From contig JAIQDT010005781.1 of assembly GCA_021521415.1 (NCBI GenBank), positions 62,001 to 126,000 of the forward strand: DNA of 64,000 bases, given 5' to 3'. This document shows, piece by piece, positions 43,935-56,109 of the stretch. The position numbers and the translations under genes are program-made. The notes under the pieces were generated by a model. That model worked only from the letters and a program-made list of their open reading frames with translations. It was not told the origin of the DNA and made no database searches. The first letter of the stretch is position 1, and every line of letters starts with the position of its first letter. This DNA comes from Bidens hawaiensis. Its lineage: Eukaryota > Streptophyta > Magnoliopsida > Asterales > Asteraceae.

Positions 43935-44716
43935 TGAAGAAACATAAGTCCGAACTGTATAGTCTGAACCTACACTTAACCCAAGTGTGAATCTACTGAA
44001 AAACGACGAGGTCAGATCCAAGATGAGCGCCTGCAAAACAGTACACCGTGAGTCTCGTCACGGGAAAGGACACGGTGGGGGGTCTTCCGGTAACCACCCT
44101 CCGGCGTGAGTATAAGTACTTGCATTGATCGAAAACGAATACAAATACAAGTGATTGCTTAGAGCGTGTGGGAGTGAATGAATACCTCGAGGAGTTGATC
44201 TTAGTATTTATAGCCGGAGGTAGGGGAAGGTGATTGGTGGAGTTGTCACTATCAAGATATTCCTTTTTTCACCCGAATGGACACGTGTCTAGTCTTTACA
44301 AGATGTGACAGCCTGGTCCCGTTTGTGGGATGGCCATTATCTGTGCACATTTGTGGGATGGCCATTACGTGTCCAGGTGTCATCCTTCCATTGGTCGACG
44401 TTGCTATCAGGGGGTATTGAGGGAATCTTCTAGAAGTAGTTTGTTACAACTGCTCTTCCATATCACGTGGGGGACCATGCACGCAATGAGTCCCTTGTGT
44501 GTCCCGCGGGTTCCTCCCGCGAATGCTTAATGGTAATCCATGGGTTGTGATGGGGACCCGCGAGGCGTGTCCTCAGAATCGCGGGTGACTTTGTTAGTCT
44601 GTCTTATTATCATGACTACAAGTGTTTTGGTCCACAGGTTCCTCCTGCGGGTGCTCGCTAGTAATCCATGGGTTGCTGTAGGGGTCCGCGGGTAATTTTA
44701 CTACCCTACCTCTATA
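43935..44716 (-). mobile_element. 5' LTR of the Tat element
   Basis: 782 bp, aligned with 21654-22393. It keeps the TATA box on - at 44205-44212, and the TSD CATAT follows at 44717-44721. Confidence 0.88.
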
Positions 44717-44721
44717 CATAT

Positions 44722-44893
44722 AACAATATATAACCATATGTGCATGTCAACAGTGGTTCATTTAATGTCCATGTGCCTCATTTTTCACTTATGTGAGGAC
44801 ATTTCAGATTCTTAAATTTCTGTTTGTTTTTCCGATTTAGCTCATTGGACCTCATACCTACAAAAAAGATGTGTACGTAAATAACTATGATAG
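44722..44893. other. Short spacer between two elements
   Basis: 172 bp of AT-rich DNA without features. It is probably original target DNA that received the Tat element on one side and the next LTR element on the other. Confidence 0.5.
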
Positions 44894-44898
44894 GAAAG

Positions 44899-45223
44899 TG
44901 TTGGAACCTATTCCCACAAGGAGGTAAGGTGCCTAAGAAGATGTAGAGAGAATGGTGATAAATGTTGTATTTGTGAGTATTAGGGAGTGTGTAATGTTTC
45001 TTTACCTGATTCTTTCCTCCCCTTATATAGAGGGGAGGTATTAAATAATGTAACTAGTGGCTAGTTTCCCTCCAAATCCACAGGAGGTAGTTTCTCTCCA
45101 AATCAATTTACCTCCAAGGGGCTTTCTAGAATGTCCTCCTTGTTGGGCCTTCTGTATTGGACTCTTATTATCTTGTTGGGTAAGAGCCTACTTATGAGGC
45201 TCGTCTCATGGGTAGGCTCTTCA
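44899..45223 (-). mobile_element. 3' LTR of the LARD-like element
   Basis: TGTTGGAACC..CTCTTCA, 325 bp. It contains an 8-bp perfect inverted repeat around a TATATAG loop (45016-45038). Confidence 0.85.
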
Positions 45224-46690
45224 AGTCTCCCAGTTTATTGCCCTTGTTATTTATGATAAGGGTAATAGACTTAATAACTATCATCGCCCGTGTCTTTCTT
45301 CACTTTCTTCTTTTTGGGCTTTTGGTACGTGGTCCATTGTGTATTCCTTTTCTCCCTTCAGCCTTGGGCCTTCTTCCTTGCTTAATGAATTTTAGCTTAC
45401 CTCCGGAGCCCAATTCCGAGGTAGGCTCTTCAAGTCCCCCAGTCCATTGTGCTCGTTATTTACGATGAGTATAATGGACTTGTATCAGTTATCCGCTATA
45501 CTTTTATCCCGACGCTTTCTTTATCCTCCGGAAGTGTCTGCTTATGTTGTTTCCTCTATTGCCCCGATTTTTGTGTTATCTTAAACGAATCAACACTTCT
45601 CTATATATTTTCAATAGACATTTTCCCATCTTCACACTTTCTTCTTAAGGTTAGCGCTGGTATCCTTTATCGACATCACCATCACTTTAGTAGTTGTTAA
45701 AGTGGGAATGCTATTTTTGGGTTCCTTTCTAGGGTAGCGTCATCAGGTCTCCCCCGTCTGTGGTAAGGGTGATGAACTAACTCGGACTTTTTATTGACTT
45801 AAATTATCCAATCCCTTTTTTATCTTTTCAGCCCCTCGTCAGGCCCATACCTAAACTAGTGACAGTTTTGAAATGGCTTCTCACGCTCCCCTAAAGATGT
45901 GATGACACCTTTTGACTCGCCAGCCTTTCTCATAACTACTTGTTCCCTTTTCTTACTTTCAAAGTTGCATTTCCTGTCTCATTCTTATCTGGTTGCTAGT
46001 ATGTTTGGTTAGAGTAACTAGAACTCCCAAGTATTTTGGTTTCTTCTGGGCTTTCCTGACTTGAACCTCATCGTGGGACGGAGACCTATTTTCACAGCAG
46101 GCTTTGCAAGGCCCCCTAGTCCTTATTCTGATATGGACAAGAGACTAATGTAGTCCTAGCTCATCTATCACATACGAGATAGGTTCATCCCTTTTAAACC
46201 CACTCCTTGGACTAGTTTCGGGTGAAATCCTCTTTTGATATTTTGGTTGAGGTAGATGATACATAGTTCACATGATCTTGATCTAATTCTCCTGATAATT
46301 TAAATCTACCTCAATAGAAACACGCAGTCCTTCTTCTATTTTGACTTATCAAATTTGGTCCCAGTATAGTCGAGATGGAGGAGTCATGGATGAGATAAAG
46401 ATTATGCATCTATAAAATCATGCCCATACAATGGACCCAATCTTGGAGTTACCTCTTCAAGTCCCCCAGTCCCTTATTCTAATTATTTATGATTGGGATA
46501 AGAGATTTTTAAGCCCAAGTTTATTTATCATAACCAAGACAATGTTAAGCTTTCTTTCTTGGGTTACTATGTTGGTTGCATATAATCTCTTTCTTCTTGT
46601 TGAATAACCCTACCAAATTTGTTAGTAGCTGATTAACAAGCTCAAATAATGATCATGCTATTCTTGCTTTACTAGTATTGGACATAGAAA
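45224..46690 (-). repeat. Hairpin plus purine-tract repeats
   Basis: At 45232-45271, 45441-45480 and 46468-46507, 40-bp inverted repeats abut purine tracts on - (forms of ACTGGGGGACTTGAAGAG). Weaker relatives lie at ~45750 and ~46107. The copy at 45441 also includes the LTR edge word GTAGGCTCTT. Short frames on + here are not gene-like. Confidence 0.6.
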
Positions 46691-48194
46691 CTAAGGTGTA
46701 GACAATTTCAATGTGATAATAAATGATGAAAGTGTGATGTGCATCGGATAACCCTCACAACTAAGCTTTAAATATAAAACGAAAATCCTACAACCACACA
46801 CAACCGGCAAGTGTACCAATCGCAAGTAGTATAGACCTAGGAAGTCCGAGTATCGATCACAAAGACATGTAAGAACGCTAATGATCACTAACCCTAGACA
46901 AGATCTACCTAAGAATAATATTTAATTGATTTTTGATTTTTAATAACTTAACTGGACTAACTAGACTGACTGAAAAAAGTTATCAAAAATAGAAAACTTA
47001 ACGGAAAACTGTCTGTGTTAACTTAGGATGGAGAAAAACGTCTACCTAGGTCTGAATCAAACTGTATGTCTAACAAGAAAATGTATTGGATGACCTTAAG
47101 ACACCGTTTCCTAAAGATGACACGACTAAGGATCGCTCGGGCTCACTTGATCACCTCTCGGTCTCACTCAATAAACCTTAACTACTCCTAATCGGCTAAA
47201 ACGACCAAACCGGGAAACAATTGTTAACGTGTTCTAATGTTGACTCAACTCTCGGTCTCACCAACACTCTAACCTAATGACAATGAATACTACACAACCA
47301 AGGATAGAGGAACAATTCAACTTAAACCAAAATAGATCAACTAGTCGCTCAAAACACCTAAACCCGACAAGAAACGAATTCGCTCTCGCACAATTCTTAT
47401 TCTAGAATGCAAAGGCAATGAGACAACCCTAACTTCTTATCACCTCTCAGTCTCTAAGAAGGTATCTAACCGCTGTACTTTAATCACAAATTCATGCAAC
47501 AAAACCCTACGGTTGTATCTACGTCAAACAAACCCTAAACACAAAGTCTAGAATCAAACAAACACTGATCAATCAATACAAAACTAATCAACCAACGCAA
47601 GGAGTTTAAGCAATGAATTACCAAAATTTCCAGCCCTTAAACAAAACATATTTCATGTCTAAATCAAAATTTACAATAACAATTAAAGTCTATTAATCAA
47701 ACAATCCATAAAACTCATCAAACACTAACAATTATCATCATTCCTAGGTAGAACCAACAAGTTTAGCCTCTAATCATATTTGGAAAGCCATGAATACTTA
47801 ATAAAAATATTATATTACTCATCTCACTAATCAATTCAATCATTCAATGATCAACAATATTCAATAACAAGTCAATATCTCAAGCAATTGCAAAACTAGC
47901 TAACAATTAAGCAAGAAAATCAAAGTTGTTGAACAATGTTTAAAAAAAAGGATATGGAGATGTTCCGGGCTGCTCCTTGGCTGTAAAAACTGATGGTGAA
48001 TGATCCTGAGGCTTGGTTCTTGTCTCTTCTTCCTTCCCTAGCCGCCACAAGTTCCAAACCCTAGCACGAAAAACCTTTTTTTCTCTCCTTGGCTGCTGTC
48101 ACAGTTCCGATCGGAAATTTTTGCCCACTTAGGGTTTTTTATTTTTTTGTTTATCTTATAATATAAGAGAGTCTTGGGCTTTTCCAACATGTAA
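46691..48194. other. Non-coding interior of the LARD-like element
   Basis: 46720-46930 resembles a dispersed plant repeat (CAAGTGTACCAATCGCAAG, GAGTATCGATCACAAAG). The rest, 46930-48190, is A/C-rich without genes. It may be another old insertion, but I found no boundaries. Confidence 0.4.
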
Positions 48195-48570
48195 TTGGGT
48201 GTAGGTCCCCCCGGGGGCGTCGCCGATCGATACGAGATCCGCACGAGGTCTAGGAGTGCGGAATCCTCCTAGACTCGTTTATGGTGTACAGACGAATAAC
48301 ACAAACACGTACACGATCAAATACACAAACAAATACTAGAACGGGATAAACAAATCTGCAGATTCATATATAAAATAATCACGTTACATACCGTAACAAA
48401 AACAGAAAACACGACTGACCCGAGGTGAGCTCTACCTCGGGTCGTCTCACACGACTCTAGTCTCTTACTCTCTCTCAATAAACAAGCTGCTCAAACACAC
48501 ACTGATTTTCTAGCTCCCTAAAACTAAACAAGACACAAATATATATAGACAAACATTCACGGGCCTGGGC

Positions 48571-48655
48571 TTCAGTAGGCGAAGTTGTTACAACTTCGCC
48601 TATGGCAAAGTTGTTCTAACTTCGCCTAAGGCGAAGTTGTGCTAACTTCGCCTGT
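48571..48655. repeat. AGGCGAAGTT/AACTTCGCCT inverted repeats in the left LTR
   Basis: AGGCGAAGTTGTTACAACTT is a near-palindrome, followed by two further dyads. The right LTR (50363-50490) has five instead of three. Confidence 0.85.
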
Positions 48656-49577
48656 ATTGTTCCGCTGGTCAGAATTGCATAGCGACGGTCACAAAATGCA
48701 CCAACAGTCTCCCCTTTGACCGTTGCTCTCAATTCTAACAAACACGAAAGATCATCTGTTACAAAACATGCACCAACAGACTCCCTCTTAACTGATGATC
48801 TTCTGTTTGCAGTCAACCAGCCGTGTCAGAAACTGTCCTGTAGCTTCACAAATCTACCAATCACCCAGCGTCTTCCATATCAGAACTCCCCTTCAGTGTA
48901 AGCTTCTCCGACTATAACGATTGAGGTCTTTGTAATGCATGCATCCCCGTGCCAATAGATCATCTCAACCAATCACGTGAGTCCATCTGACTTCACCAAC
49001 ACGTGAAGTTGGGCTTCCTCCACAACTTCACCAACTCGTCGGCATACGATAAGGTTTAATCTTCAACTACTCAACATCAAGTGATCAATTTCATCACAAA
49101 ACCACCTTGACAGAATCTAACACATGACCATTAAAAAATCTGAAGCATCTTCAATCACCAGGGATAACGATCAGGAACATAAACACTTTAATTCCCGGTT
49201 AAATCCAACTTGTTCCAGAATCTTCACTCTAATAAATAAGCATCACGTTTCAGGATCCAATTCTCGAACGCCTTGAAGATAACATAAATAATATGCTCTG
49301 ACCGCAATCCAGTAATGACGAAAAACCTTCAGTTCAATTTGACTTTCTTCGGTTGGTCACCACGAACAACAACAATTTCATTTCCCACAAACACCCGAAT
49401 ATGTGTCACTATCCAGTTTCAAACAATAACCCATTCACAACCTCAACTCCAAATCAGAGTTGACACGTATTTGTTCACACGTAAGATCAAGAGATAACAA
49501 GATCACTCGTTGACGGAACAACATCTTCGGTCTCACAATAATCGTGTACACCTGGCCATACAGACGAAAACTCCAAA

Positions 49578-49580
<3 letters not shown>

Positions 49581-49624
<44 letters not shown>
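49581..49624. repeat. 44-bp T homopolymer
   Basis: An uninterrupted T-run inside the non-autonomous element. The length may be inaccurate in an assembly. Confidence 0.9.
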
Positions 49625-49627
<3 letters not shown>

Positions 49628-49890
49628 TTCACCTAGCTGCTAACTTCACCTGGCCATAACTTCGCCTGGCTGCTAACTTCGCCTGGCCATAACTTCGCCT
49701 GGCCATAACTTCGCCTGGCCTGTTCATAACTTCGCCTGTTCATAACTTCGCCTGGCTATAACTTCGCCGAGAAGTCAACTTCGCCTAAAGTCAACTTCGC
49801 CTGTTCATAACTTTGCCAGACCTTATATCTTCGCTGAAACCCTACGAATAGTGACGGCAACTTCGCCTGATGAACAATAACTTCGCCTGA
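49625..49890. repeat. Cluster of ~15 AACTTCGCC words
   Basis: AACTTCGCCTG occurs about every 15-20 bp with spacers such as GCCAT, GCTGCT and TTCAT. All copies are in one orientation, unlike the paired copies in the LTRs. Confidence 0.85.
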
Positions 49891-50944
49891 AGAACTGTTC
49901 GGCCAGAAACGCACAGAAACGTGCCAGAAACACCAAAACGCAGATCTCGAACCATAGCGTAAGAGCCTAAGGCTCTGATACCACTTGTAGGTCCCCCCGG
50001 GGGCGTCGCCGATCGATACGAGATCCGCACGAGGTCTAGGAGTGCGGAATCCTCCTAGACTCGTTTATGGTGTACAGACGAATAACACAAACACGTACAC
50101 GATCAAATACACAAACAAATACTAGAACGGGATAAACAAATCTGCAGATTCATATATAAAATAATCACGTTACATACCGTAACAAAAACAGAAAACACGA
50201 CTGACCCGAGGTGAGCTCTACCTCGGGTCGTCTCACACGACTCTAGTCTCTTACTCTCTCTCAATAAACAAGCTGCTCAAACACACACTGATTTTCTAGC
50301 TCCCTAAAACTAAACAAGACACAAATATATATAGACAAACATTCACGGGCCTGGGCTTCAGTAGGCGAAGTTGTGCTAACTTCGCCTAAGGCGAAGTTGT
50401 GATAACTTCGCCTAAGGCAGAAGTTGTTACAACTTCGCCTATGGCAAAGTTGTTCTAACTTCGCCTAAGGCGAAGTTGTGCTAACTTCGCCTGTATTGTT
50501 CCGCTGGTCAGAATTGCATAGCGACGGTCACAAAATGCACCAACATTGGGCCGGGCTTTGAGCTTTGTCTTTAAATTGTATGCGTAAAAGGCCTTTAAGC
50601 TTCTCGAAAAATTTGGTTTTTCTTCCATTAAACCATAGCCTACAAAATAAACATTATTATGTAAAACCCATATAAAACAAGTCAAAATACATAAAATATA
50701 ATATAATAACGTAGATAAAAGGTGCTGAAAATAAGTGTGTTTTACAACACATCAAAATGTATCAAACCACTAGCATTAATCATGGTGATTTTAATTCTTT
50801 CTATATGTTTCTTCTGCGAGTTCTTGTCGGTTAAGATGAATAAATCATATTAAAGATGTGAGTGGATATTGAATTTCGACTCAGCGGTGCATTTGAGCAC
50901 ATTTTGAGTTATACATCCTGCTTGGGGGAGGGGGTGTAAGTTCC

Positions 50945-51535
50945 AAACCTTTTAGAATGAGCTATTTTCCTCTGGGGAAATTATAATTACCGAGCCTCGT
51001 GCATAGAGCTATTTTCCTCTGGGAAAATTACAAGTATTGAGCCTCATATATGGGGCTATTTTGTATATGGATCCAAGCCCCTCAGCCGGGCCTTCCCTTC
51101 ACACTCGTGAAGGAGAATTTATGTCATTTTCCCATTAGGGGGAATTATATGTATTATGCCTCTTAAATAGGGCTTTATCCCATTTTTGGGGGATTATAAG
51201 TATTGTGCATCTTAAAGAGGGCTTTATCCCACATGAGGGAATTATAAATATTGTGCCTCTTAATGAGGGATTTATCCCACATAGGGGAATTATAAGTATT
51301 GTGCCTCTTAAAGAGGGTTTTATCCCACATGGGGGAATTATAAGTTTTAAGCCTCTTAAAGAGGGCTTTATCCCACATGGGGGAATTATAAGTATTATAC
51401 CTCTTAAAGAGGGCTTTATCCCACCTAGGATAATTATAAGTATTATGCCTTTTATAGAGGGCTTTATCCAACATGAGGGAATTATAAGTATTATGCCTCT
51501 TAAAGAGGGCTTTATCCCACATGGGGGAATTATAA
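50945..51535. repeat. Tandem array, 48-bp unit (~8 copies) with diverged 5' units
   Basis: The unit has GAGGGCTTTATCCCACATG, then GGGAATTATAAGTATT and GTGCCTCTTAAA. From 51137 the period is 48 bp, so several frames stay open on both strands. 50945-51136 holds diverged relatives (GAGCTATTTTCCTCTGGG). Confidence 0.85.
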
Positions 51536-51559
51536 GCAATGATCGACCAATTATCAAAG

Positions 51560-52040
51560 CAGTTAATGTGGAAAAATATCGGATATCGCTCAAGGACCGA
51601 CATCTGAGATATCGGTTATCGCAGTGAGATATCAGTGGGATATCGATAATTTTAATATCATGTAAAATTCATATATATATATATATATATATATATAGCA
51701 ATTTAACACTAATAATTCAGTATAGTCTCCTATCATTAACAACTTAACCTTTTGCAAATTGCAACACAATGACAATCGTAGCAAGGAAGAGGTGATTAAG
51801 ACTTAAAACAATAACATTGAACACTAAAAGTTGATAATTAAGACTTAAAAACACTAATATCAGGAATATCGGTGATATATCAGTCAGATATTAGTCCAAT
51901 ATCGGTCAATATCGTTGATATTATCAGTACCGATATTTTGAGCCGATATTCTGACTTGTATATCGCCAAGGGACCACTAATCGATATATCATTGATACAT
52001 CAGTGATATATCGGCGATATCGACCGCATAGCCAATTATA
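51560..52040. repeat. CGATAT-rich degenerate DNA with AT microsatellite
   Basis: Dozens of GATATCGG, GATATATC and TATCGATA words. An (AT)n run lies at 51671-51695. Confidence 0.75.
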
Positions 52041-52929
52041 TTTGTTAGTCATAAATATAAAATCATATTTTTAATACATGTTAGGAGTCTTACACATGAA
52101 GGATGATGAAAGGGGCTAATGGGAGGGGCCCACTCCCTTCTAAGAAAAGTTAATATGGATATGTAGGTTTCTTTCCCTTGAAAAATTCTTGGAATGTAAG
52201 ATGCTGCTACAGGAGGCTTTTTTCCTTCTATAGAGACTTTGTCACTCTTTAGAATGGGACTCTTCTTCTTTAAAAGGATACCTCTTGAAACATGAGGTGT
52301 TTCTGTTGAAGGCTTTCATTCTTCTTGGAAGGGCCTTTCCAATACCTCCTTCATTGGAAATGGACTATTTTTCTTGGTAGTCTCTTTAAGATGGCAATTT
52401 ATTTATGAGATACGTCTTTATGCATAAAAGATGATGAATTGGGTCCCCCTTGCCTTAGTAAAGAGACTTTAATGACGAAGACCCACGACACAATGGTTCA
52501 ATGTCAAATTAGTCCCTCAGATCCATGTTGGTGTAGGGAGGGGGTTTCTTATGCATGGAGTTGACCTTTCACGTGTGTCATCCCCTAGACGAGGATTTCT
52601 CTTCTTTCTAGAAAACTCTTGTAGTATGGAATGTTGTGATGTAGCAAGGATATTTAACGGGAAGAAGTACCTTTGAACATTTCATCCCTTGGAGGGGGAT
52701 TCTTATCCTTGGGATAAAACTCTTGTAATGCAAAAAGTTGTTATAGAAGTCTCTCCTTCCTCACGGAAGGAACTTTTCAAATACTTCCTTCATTGGAAAT
52801 GGACTATTCATCTTAAAAAGGAAAATCTGGAATAGGTTGTTTTCCTTTGTAGATAACTCTTGCCCAAGTGATATTTTTTCTTCGTGGAAGGAAGCTTTAA
52901 ACACCTCATCCCTTGGAAAGGGAATCTCC
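52040..52929. other. Degenerate repeat DNA without genes
   Basis: Recurrent words such as CTTCCTTGGAAGG, TTCATTGGAAATGGACT and CTCTTGTAAT at irregular spacing suggest decayed tandem repeats. No coding signal. Confidence 0.4.
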
Positions 52930-53670
52930 TTCTTTGAAAAAGATTCTTGTAATATGGAAAGGGGCTTTAGTACGGATTGTCTGGGAGGATTGTTTGTAAT
53001 GAATGGATTGTTTTGGAAGGGGTACCATTATGAATGGATTGTCTTGAAAGGAGGCTTCCTTCTTGGAAGGGGCTCCATTATGACTTTCTTTTCTTGGAAG
53101 GGGCTTTGTTATGAAGGAATGTCTAGTAAGGGACCTTGTTTTAAAGGAATTATTTTATAAGAGACTTTATTCTAAAGGTATTTTTCAGTAAGGGGCTTGG
53201 TTCTAGGGAGATTTTTTAGTGAATAACCTTGTTCTAAATGAATTATTTTTTAAGGGGGTATACTCCAGAGAGATGGTTTAGTAGCGGAGGCGTTCAGGAG
53301 AGATTTTTCAGTAGGGGGCTTCATTTTGAAGGATTTTTTTAACAGGGGGCTTCATTCTAAAGGAATTGTTAAGCAGGGGAACTTCATTCTGAAGGAATTC
53401 TTAAGTAGGGAACTTCATTATGAAGGAATTGTTAAGTAGGGAACTTCCTTCTGAAGCAATTGTTTATCATGGGGCTTCATTCTGAAGGAATTGTTAAGTA
53501 GGGAACTTCATTCTGAAGGAATTGTTAAGTAGGGAACTTCCTTCTGAAGCAATTGTTTATCAGGGGGCTTCATTCTGAAGGAATTGTTGAGTAGGGAACT
53601 TCATTCTGAAGTAATTGTTAAGTAGGGAACTTTTTTCTGAAGTAATTGTTAAGTAGGGACTTCATTATCC
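52930..53670. repeat. Tandem array, 31-bp unit with 93-bp higher-order form
   Basis: The clean part (53330-53665) repeats GTAGGGAACTTCATTCTGAA then GGAATTGTTAA. Units alternate as three types, giving a ~93-bp repeat seen twice. 52930-53330 holds diverged units. Confidence 0.8.
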
Positions 53671-54280
53671 AAGGATTCGTCAATAAGGGACTCGTTGTTG
53701 ACTTGACCGGGAAGGGACTCTTTAAGAGTTGTGTCACCTTAAAGACTTTCTTTATAACATATAGTAAAAAAGCAACATTTAAATAGCCTAGAACACATGT
53801 ATGTATGGTCACATCACCTTTTTTTTTAAGAATGGTGCATGTGGGCATGTATGGTCACATCACCTTTTTTAAAAGCAAAACTTTACATCATTTTTTCATA
53901 TGACCATGTCTCTTTTTTGTAACAAATCATATTAAATCCATACTTTTACTAATATTCTTTTCGAAAAAAATTTTTTATACGTAGAATAGATTGTAGCTTT
54001 AGAATAAGAGTAGGGTAATATAGGGTTTGACGTTGATTTTCTCTTATTCAATTTTATTTACTTTTTATTTTTATATTTATTTTATTTTCAATAGGAACTC
54101 ATACTTTGATGTGTTTTCTAGAACTTCAAAACCTCAATGGTGATGTGAAACAATTCTTATAACCTATATGGTGTGCTAAAGTAATGTAAACATTATGAAA
54201 AGAACAACCCGATTATTTTCATTAAAAATGAAGGTGCCGTCAAGATCTCCGGAGTCAACCGTAATATATCGGCAAGATAT
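53671..54280. other. Unassigned interior of the LARD-like element
   Basis: AT-rich. A ~30-bp phrase (GCATGTATGGTCACATCACC) occurs twice at 53795-53860. No gene. Confidence 0.4.
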
Positions 54281-54635
54281 TGTTGTTCCGCTGGAGGCTT
54301 GGGCTTGGTTTGGGCCCGGTTTACTTGAAGATGGATTAAAAGGTTTTTATAAAGATAGGAGACATGGGAGGATTTGGGCCGGCCCTATATCTCTTTATTA
54401 GGGCCCGTTTGTGTTATCTTGTTCCCTAAGCTGGAAACCCTAACTAGTCTTTATATATTTTAATCATTATACTTGTAATTCTCACGAGTGAGGCAGTAGA
54501 AATAATAAAATACCCTGGTTGCAGCCCGTGGACGTAGGTCAATCTAGACCAAACCACGTAAATCTCGCATGTTCATCTTCGCTTATTTTTCTCTTGCGGT
54601 ATTATTCGTGTTTGTGCGTGTCCTAGATCCTAACA
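54281..54635 (+). mobile_element. 5' LTR of the copia derivative
   Basis: It aligns with 57067-57418 from GCTTGGGCT onward, and ends TCCTAACA before the PBS. Confidence 0.8.
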
Positions 54636-55399
54636 AGTGGTATCAAGAGCCTAGGTTACGTTTACACACCAGAGTACACGTTCGCGAGAGAAAATAATTG
54701 TGTCAGACATGGTTTTGTATTGGCAGCCGGCCTTATGGTTAATCGAAGTTTGTCACGGTATTCCAATTTCTCATTTTTGTGTTTGATAAAGGAAAAAAGG
54801 AAAGAAGAAAAAGGTGTTTTTTGTCTTATGTGAATGCATTATAGCCGCCACTATCACAATTCCTTCGCCATCTATTATTTTGCAATTAATTATTGTGTGA
54901 ATTAATAACACAATCGTATTGTGTTTGAGAATAACGACAGCCGCCGACCTTGAATCATTCACTATCGATAATTGTTATCCATTTATTTGGGATTATCGAT
55001 CAAGTTTAAACAAGCCGTAAATCCAGGACTGACCTCCGATCACTACTTCAGATGCTAGGAACATTCACGCCGCCACCGATTAGGGTACAAATTTACGGCA
55101 ATTTCGCCGAAAGTTTGTCGAGTTCGTTCAAGGTTGTCCTCAATTATTCCAGGTTATGTTTTTTGATTTGTTTGTTTAGTTGGTTCAAGTAATACTGGTT
55201 GTATTGGTCGGTTTTGGAGCAGCGGGTTGTCATATTTGGTTTTAGGTTTGCTTGAGTTTTGGCATATTTACCGGATGGTTTTGATTAACAGATTTCAGTA
55301 GAATAGTCGTTAAGTTTAGGCACGTGCCATTGCTGTGTCTGTCTCTGTATTTATACAGGTTTCGTTTTAGTTATTGTTATAGAAGAAGACGAAAAGGTT
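54636..55399 (+). other. Leader of the copia derivative
   Basis: PBS at 54638-54650, then ~750 nt of untranslated leader with no gene. The length is unusual for a copia leader. Confidence 0.5.
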
Positions 55400-56109
55400 A
55401 TGATACAGAAGTTTGATGGACAAAAGTTTGGTTGGTGGAAGATGCAGGTTGAAGCGCTACTTTGTTAGAAAGACTTGGATGTAGTGCTTGAAGATGAAAA
55501 ACCATAAAAGATGTCAGAAGTAGAGTGGAAGAAGTTAGACAAGAAAGCTAGGGCTTGTATTACTTTGTCGTTGTCGGAAGATGTAGCATTTAACATCATG
55601 AAAGAAACCACAACCCATGGTATGATGGATGCATTATCAACATGTATGAGAAGCCTTCGGTAGCAAATAAAGTCTATCTTATCCGAGAGCTCGTGACTAT
55701 AAGAATGAAAGAGGGTGGATCTATTGCATCGCATATTAATAATCTTAATTCAATCTTGTCCCGCGTAGTGTCAGTAGACATTAAGTTTGATGATGAAGTT
55801 CAAGGTCTTTTGTTGTTATCCTCTTTGCCCTGACAGTTGGTCTTAAACAGTGACTGCGGTTTGTAGTTCGTCTACCAAAATTACCTTTGACGGGATTCGG
55901 GACTTGATTCTTGGAGAAGATTCTAGACGCGAAAGTTCAGGTGAATCATCAGGAAATATGTTAGTTACAGAAGGCAGAGGTAGGGGAATGCAATGAGACA
56001 GTGGGAGCAGGAAGAGGAGTCAGTCTAAGACTCGTAAAGATATTGAATGCTAGGGTTGTAAAGAGATGGGACACTTCAAGAATAAGTGTCCGAATGGTAA
56101 AAAGAAGTG
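55400..56109 (+). pseudogene. Copia-type gag with zinc knuckle, broken
   Basis: The ATG at 55400 gives MIQKFDGQKFGWWKMQVEAL, the usual copia gag start, with a TAG soon after. Fragments WKKLDKKARACITLSLSEDV, NKVYLIRELVTIRMKEGGSI and DEVQGLLLLSSLP follow in two frames. A CCHC knuckle (GCKEMGHFKNKCPNG, with its first Cys separated by a stop) lies at 56048-56100. At least three stops and two frame changes are present. Gag would form the particle. Confidence 0.75.

Larger units (their letters stand above)
21654..44716 (-). mobile_element. Complete Tat-lineage Ty3/gypsy retrotransposon with nested Tekay insertion
   Basis: The two LTRs (21654-22393 and 43935-44716) are flanked by the 5-bp duplication CATAT at 21649-21653 and 44717-44721. 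On -, the order is 5' LTR, PBS (TGGCGCCATCCG, 43923-43934), gag, protease, RT, RNase H of two types, integrase, then two antisense genes on + (22846-28550), a hairpin and purine tract, and the 3' LTR. Without the nested 9.46-kb element it is ~13.6 kb. All sense genes carry stops or frame changes, and the LTRs differ in length (740 versus 782 bp), so it is much older than its guest. The LTR ends read TG..TA on + rather than TG..CA. Confidence 0.88.
48200..50545 (-). mobile_element. Non-autonomous LTR retrotransposon (TRIM/SMART-like, 2.35 kb)
   Basis: The LTRs 48200-48706 (507 bp) and 49986-50545 (560 bp) are flanked by the duplication TTGGG (48195-48199 and 50546-50550). On -, the PBS TGGTATCAGAGCC (49971-49983) matches initiator tRNA-Met, and the purine tract AAAGGGGAGACTG precedes the 3' LTR (48707-48719). 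The ~1.28-kb interior encodes nothing. The LTRs look near-identical apart from ~53 bp of extra inverted repeats in the right one, so the element moved recently and must borrow enzymes from an unknown helper. Confidence 0.9.

Noticed and set aside
45208..45700. Open frames of 83-86 codons on +
   Set aside because: They overlap an LTR edge and purine-tract repeats; composition is that of non-coding pyrimidine-rich DNA.
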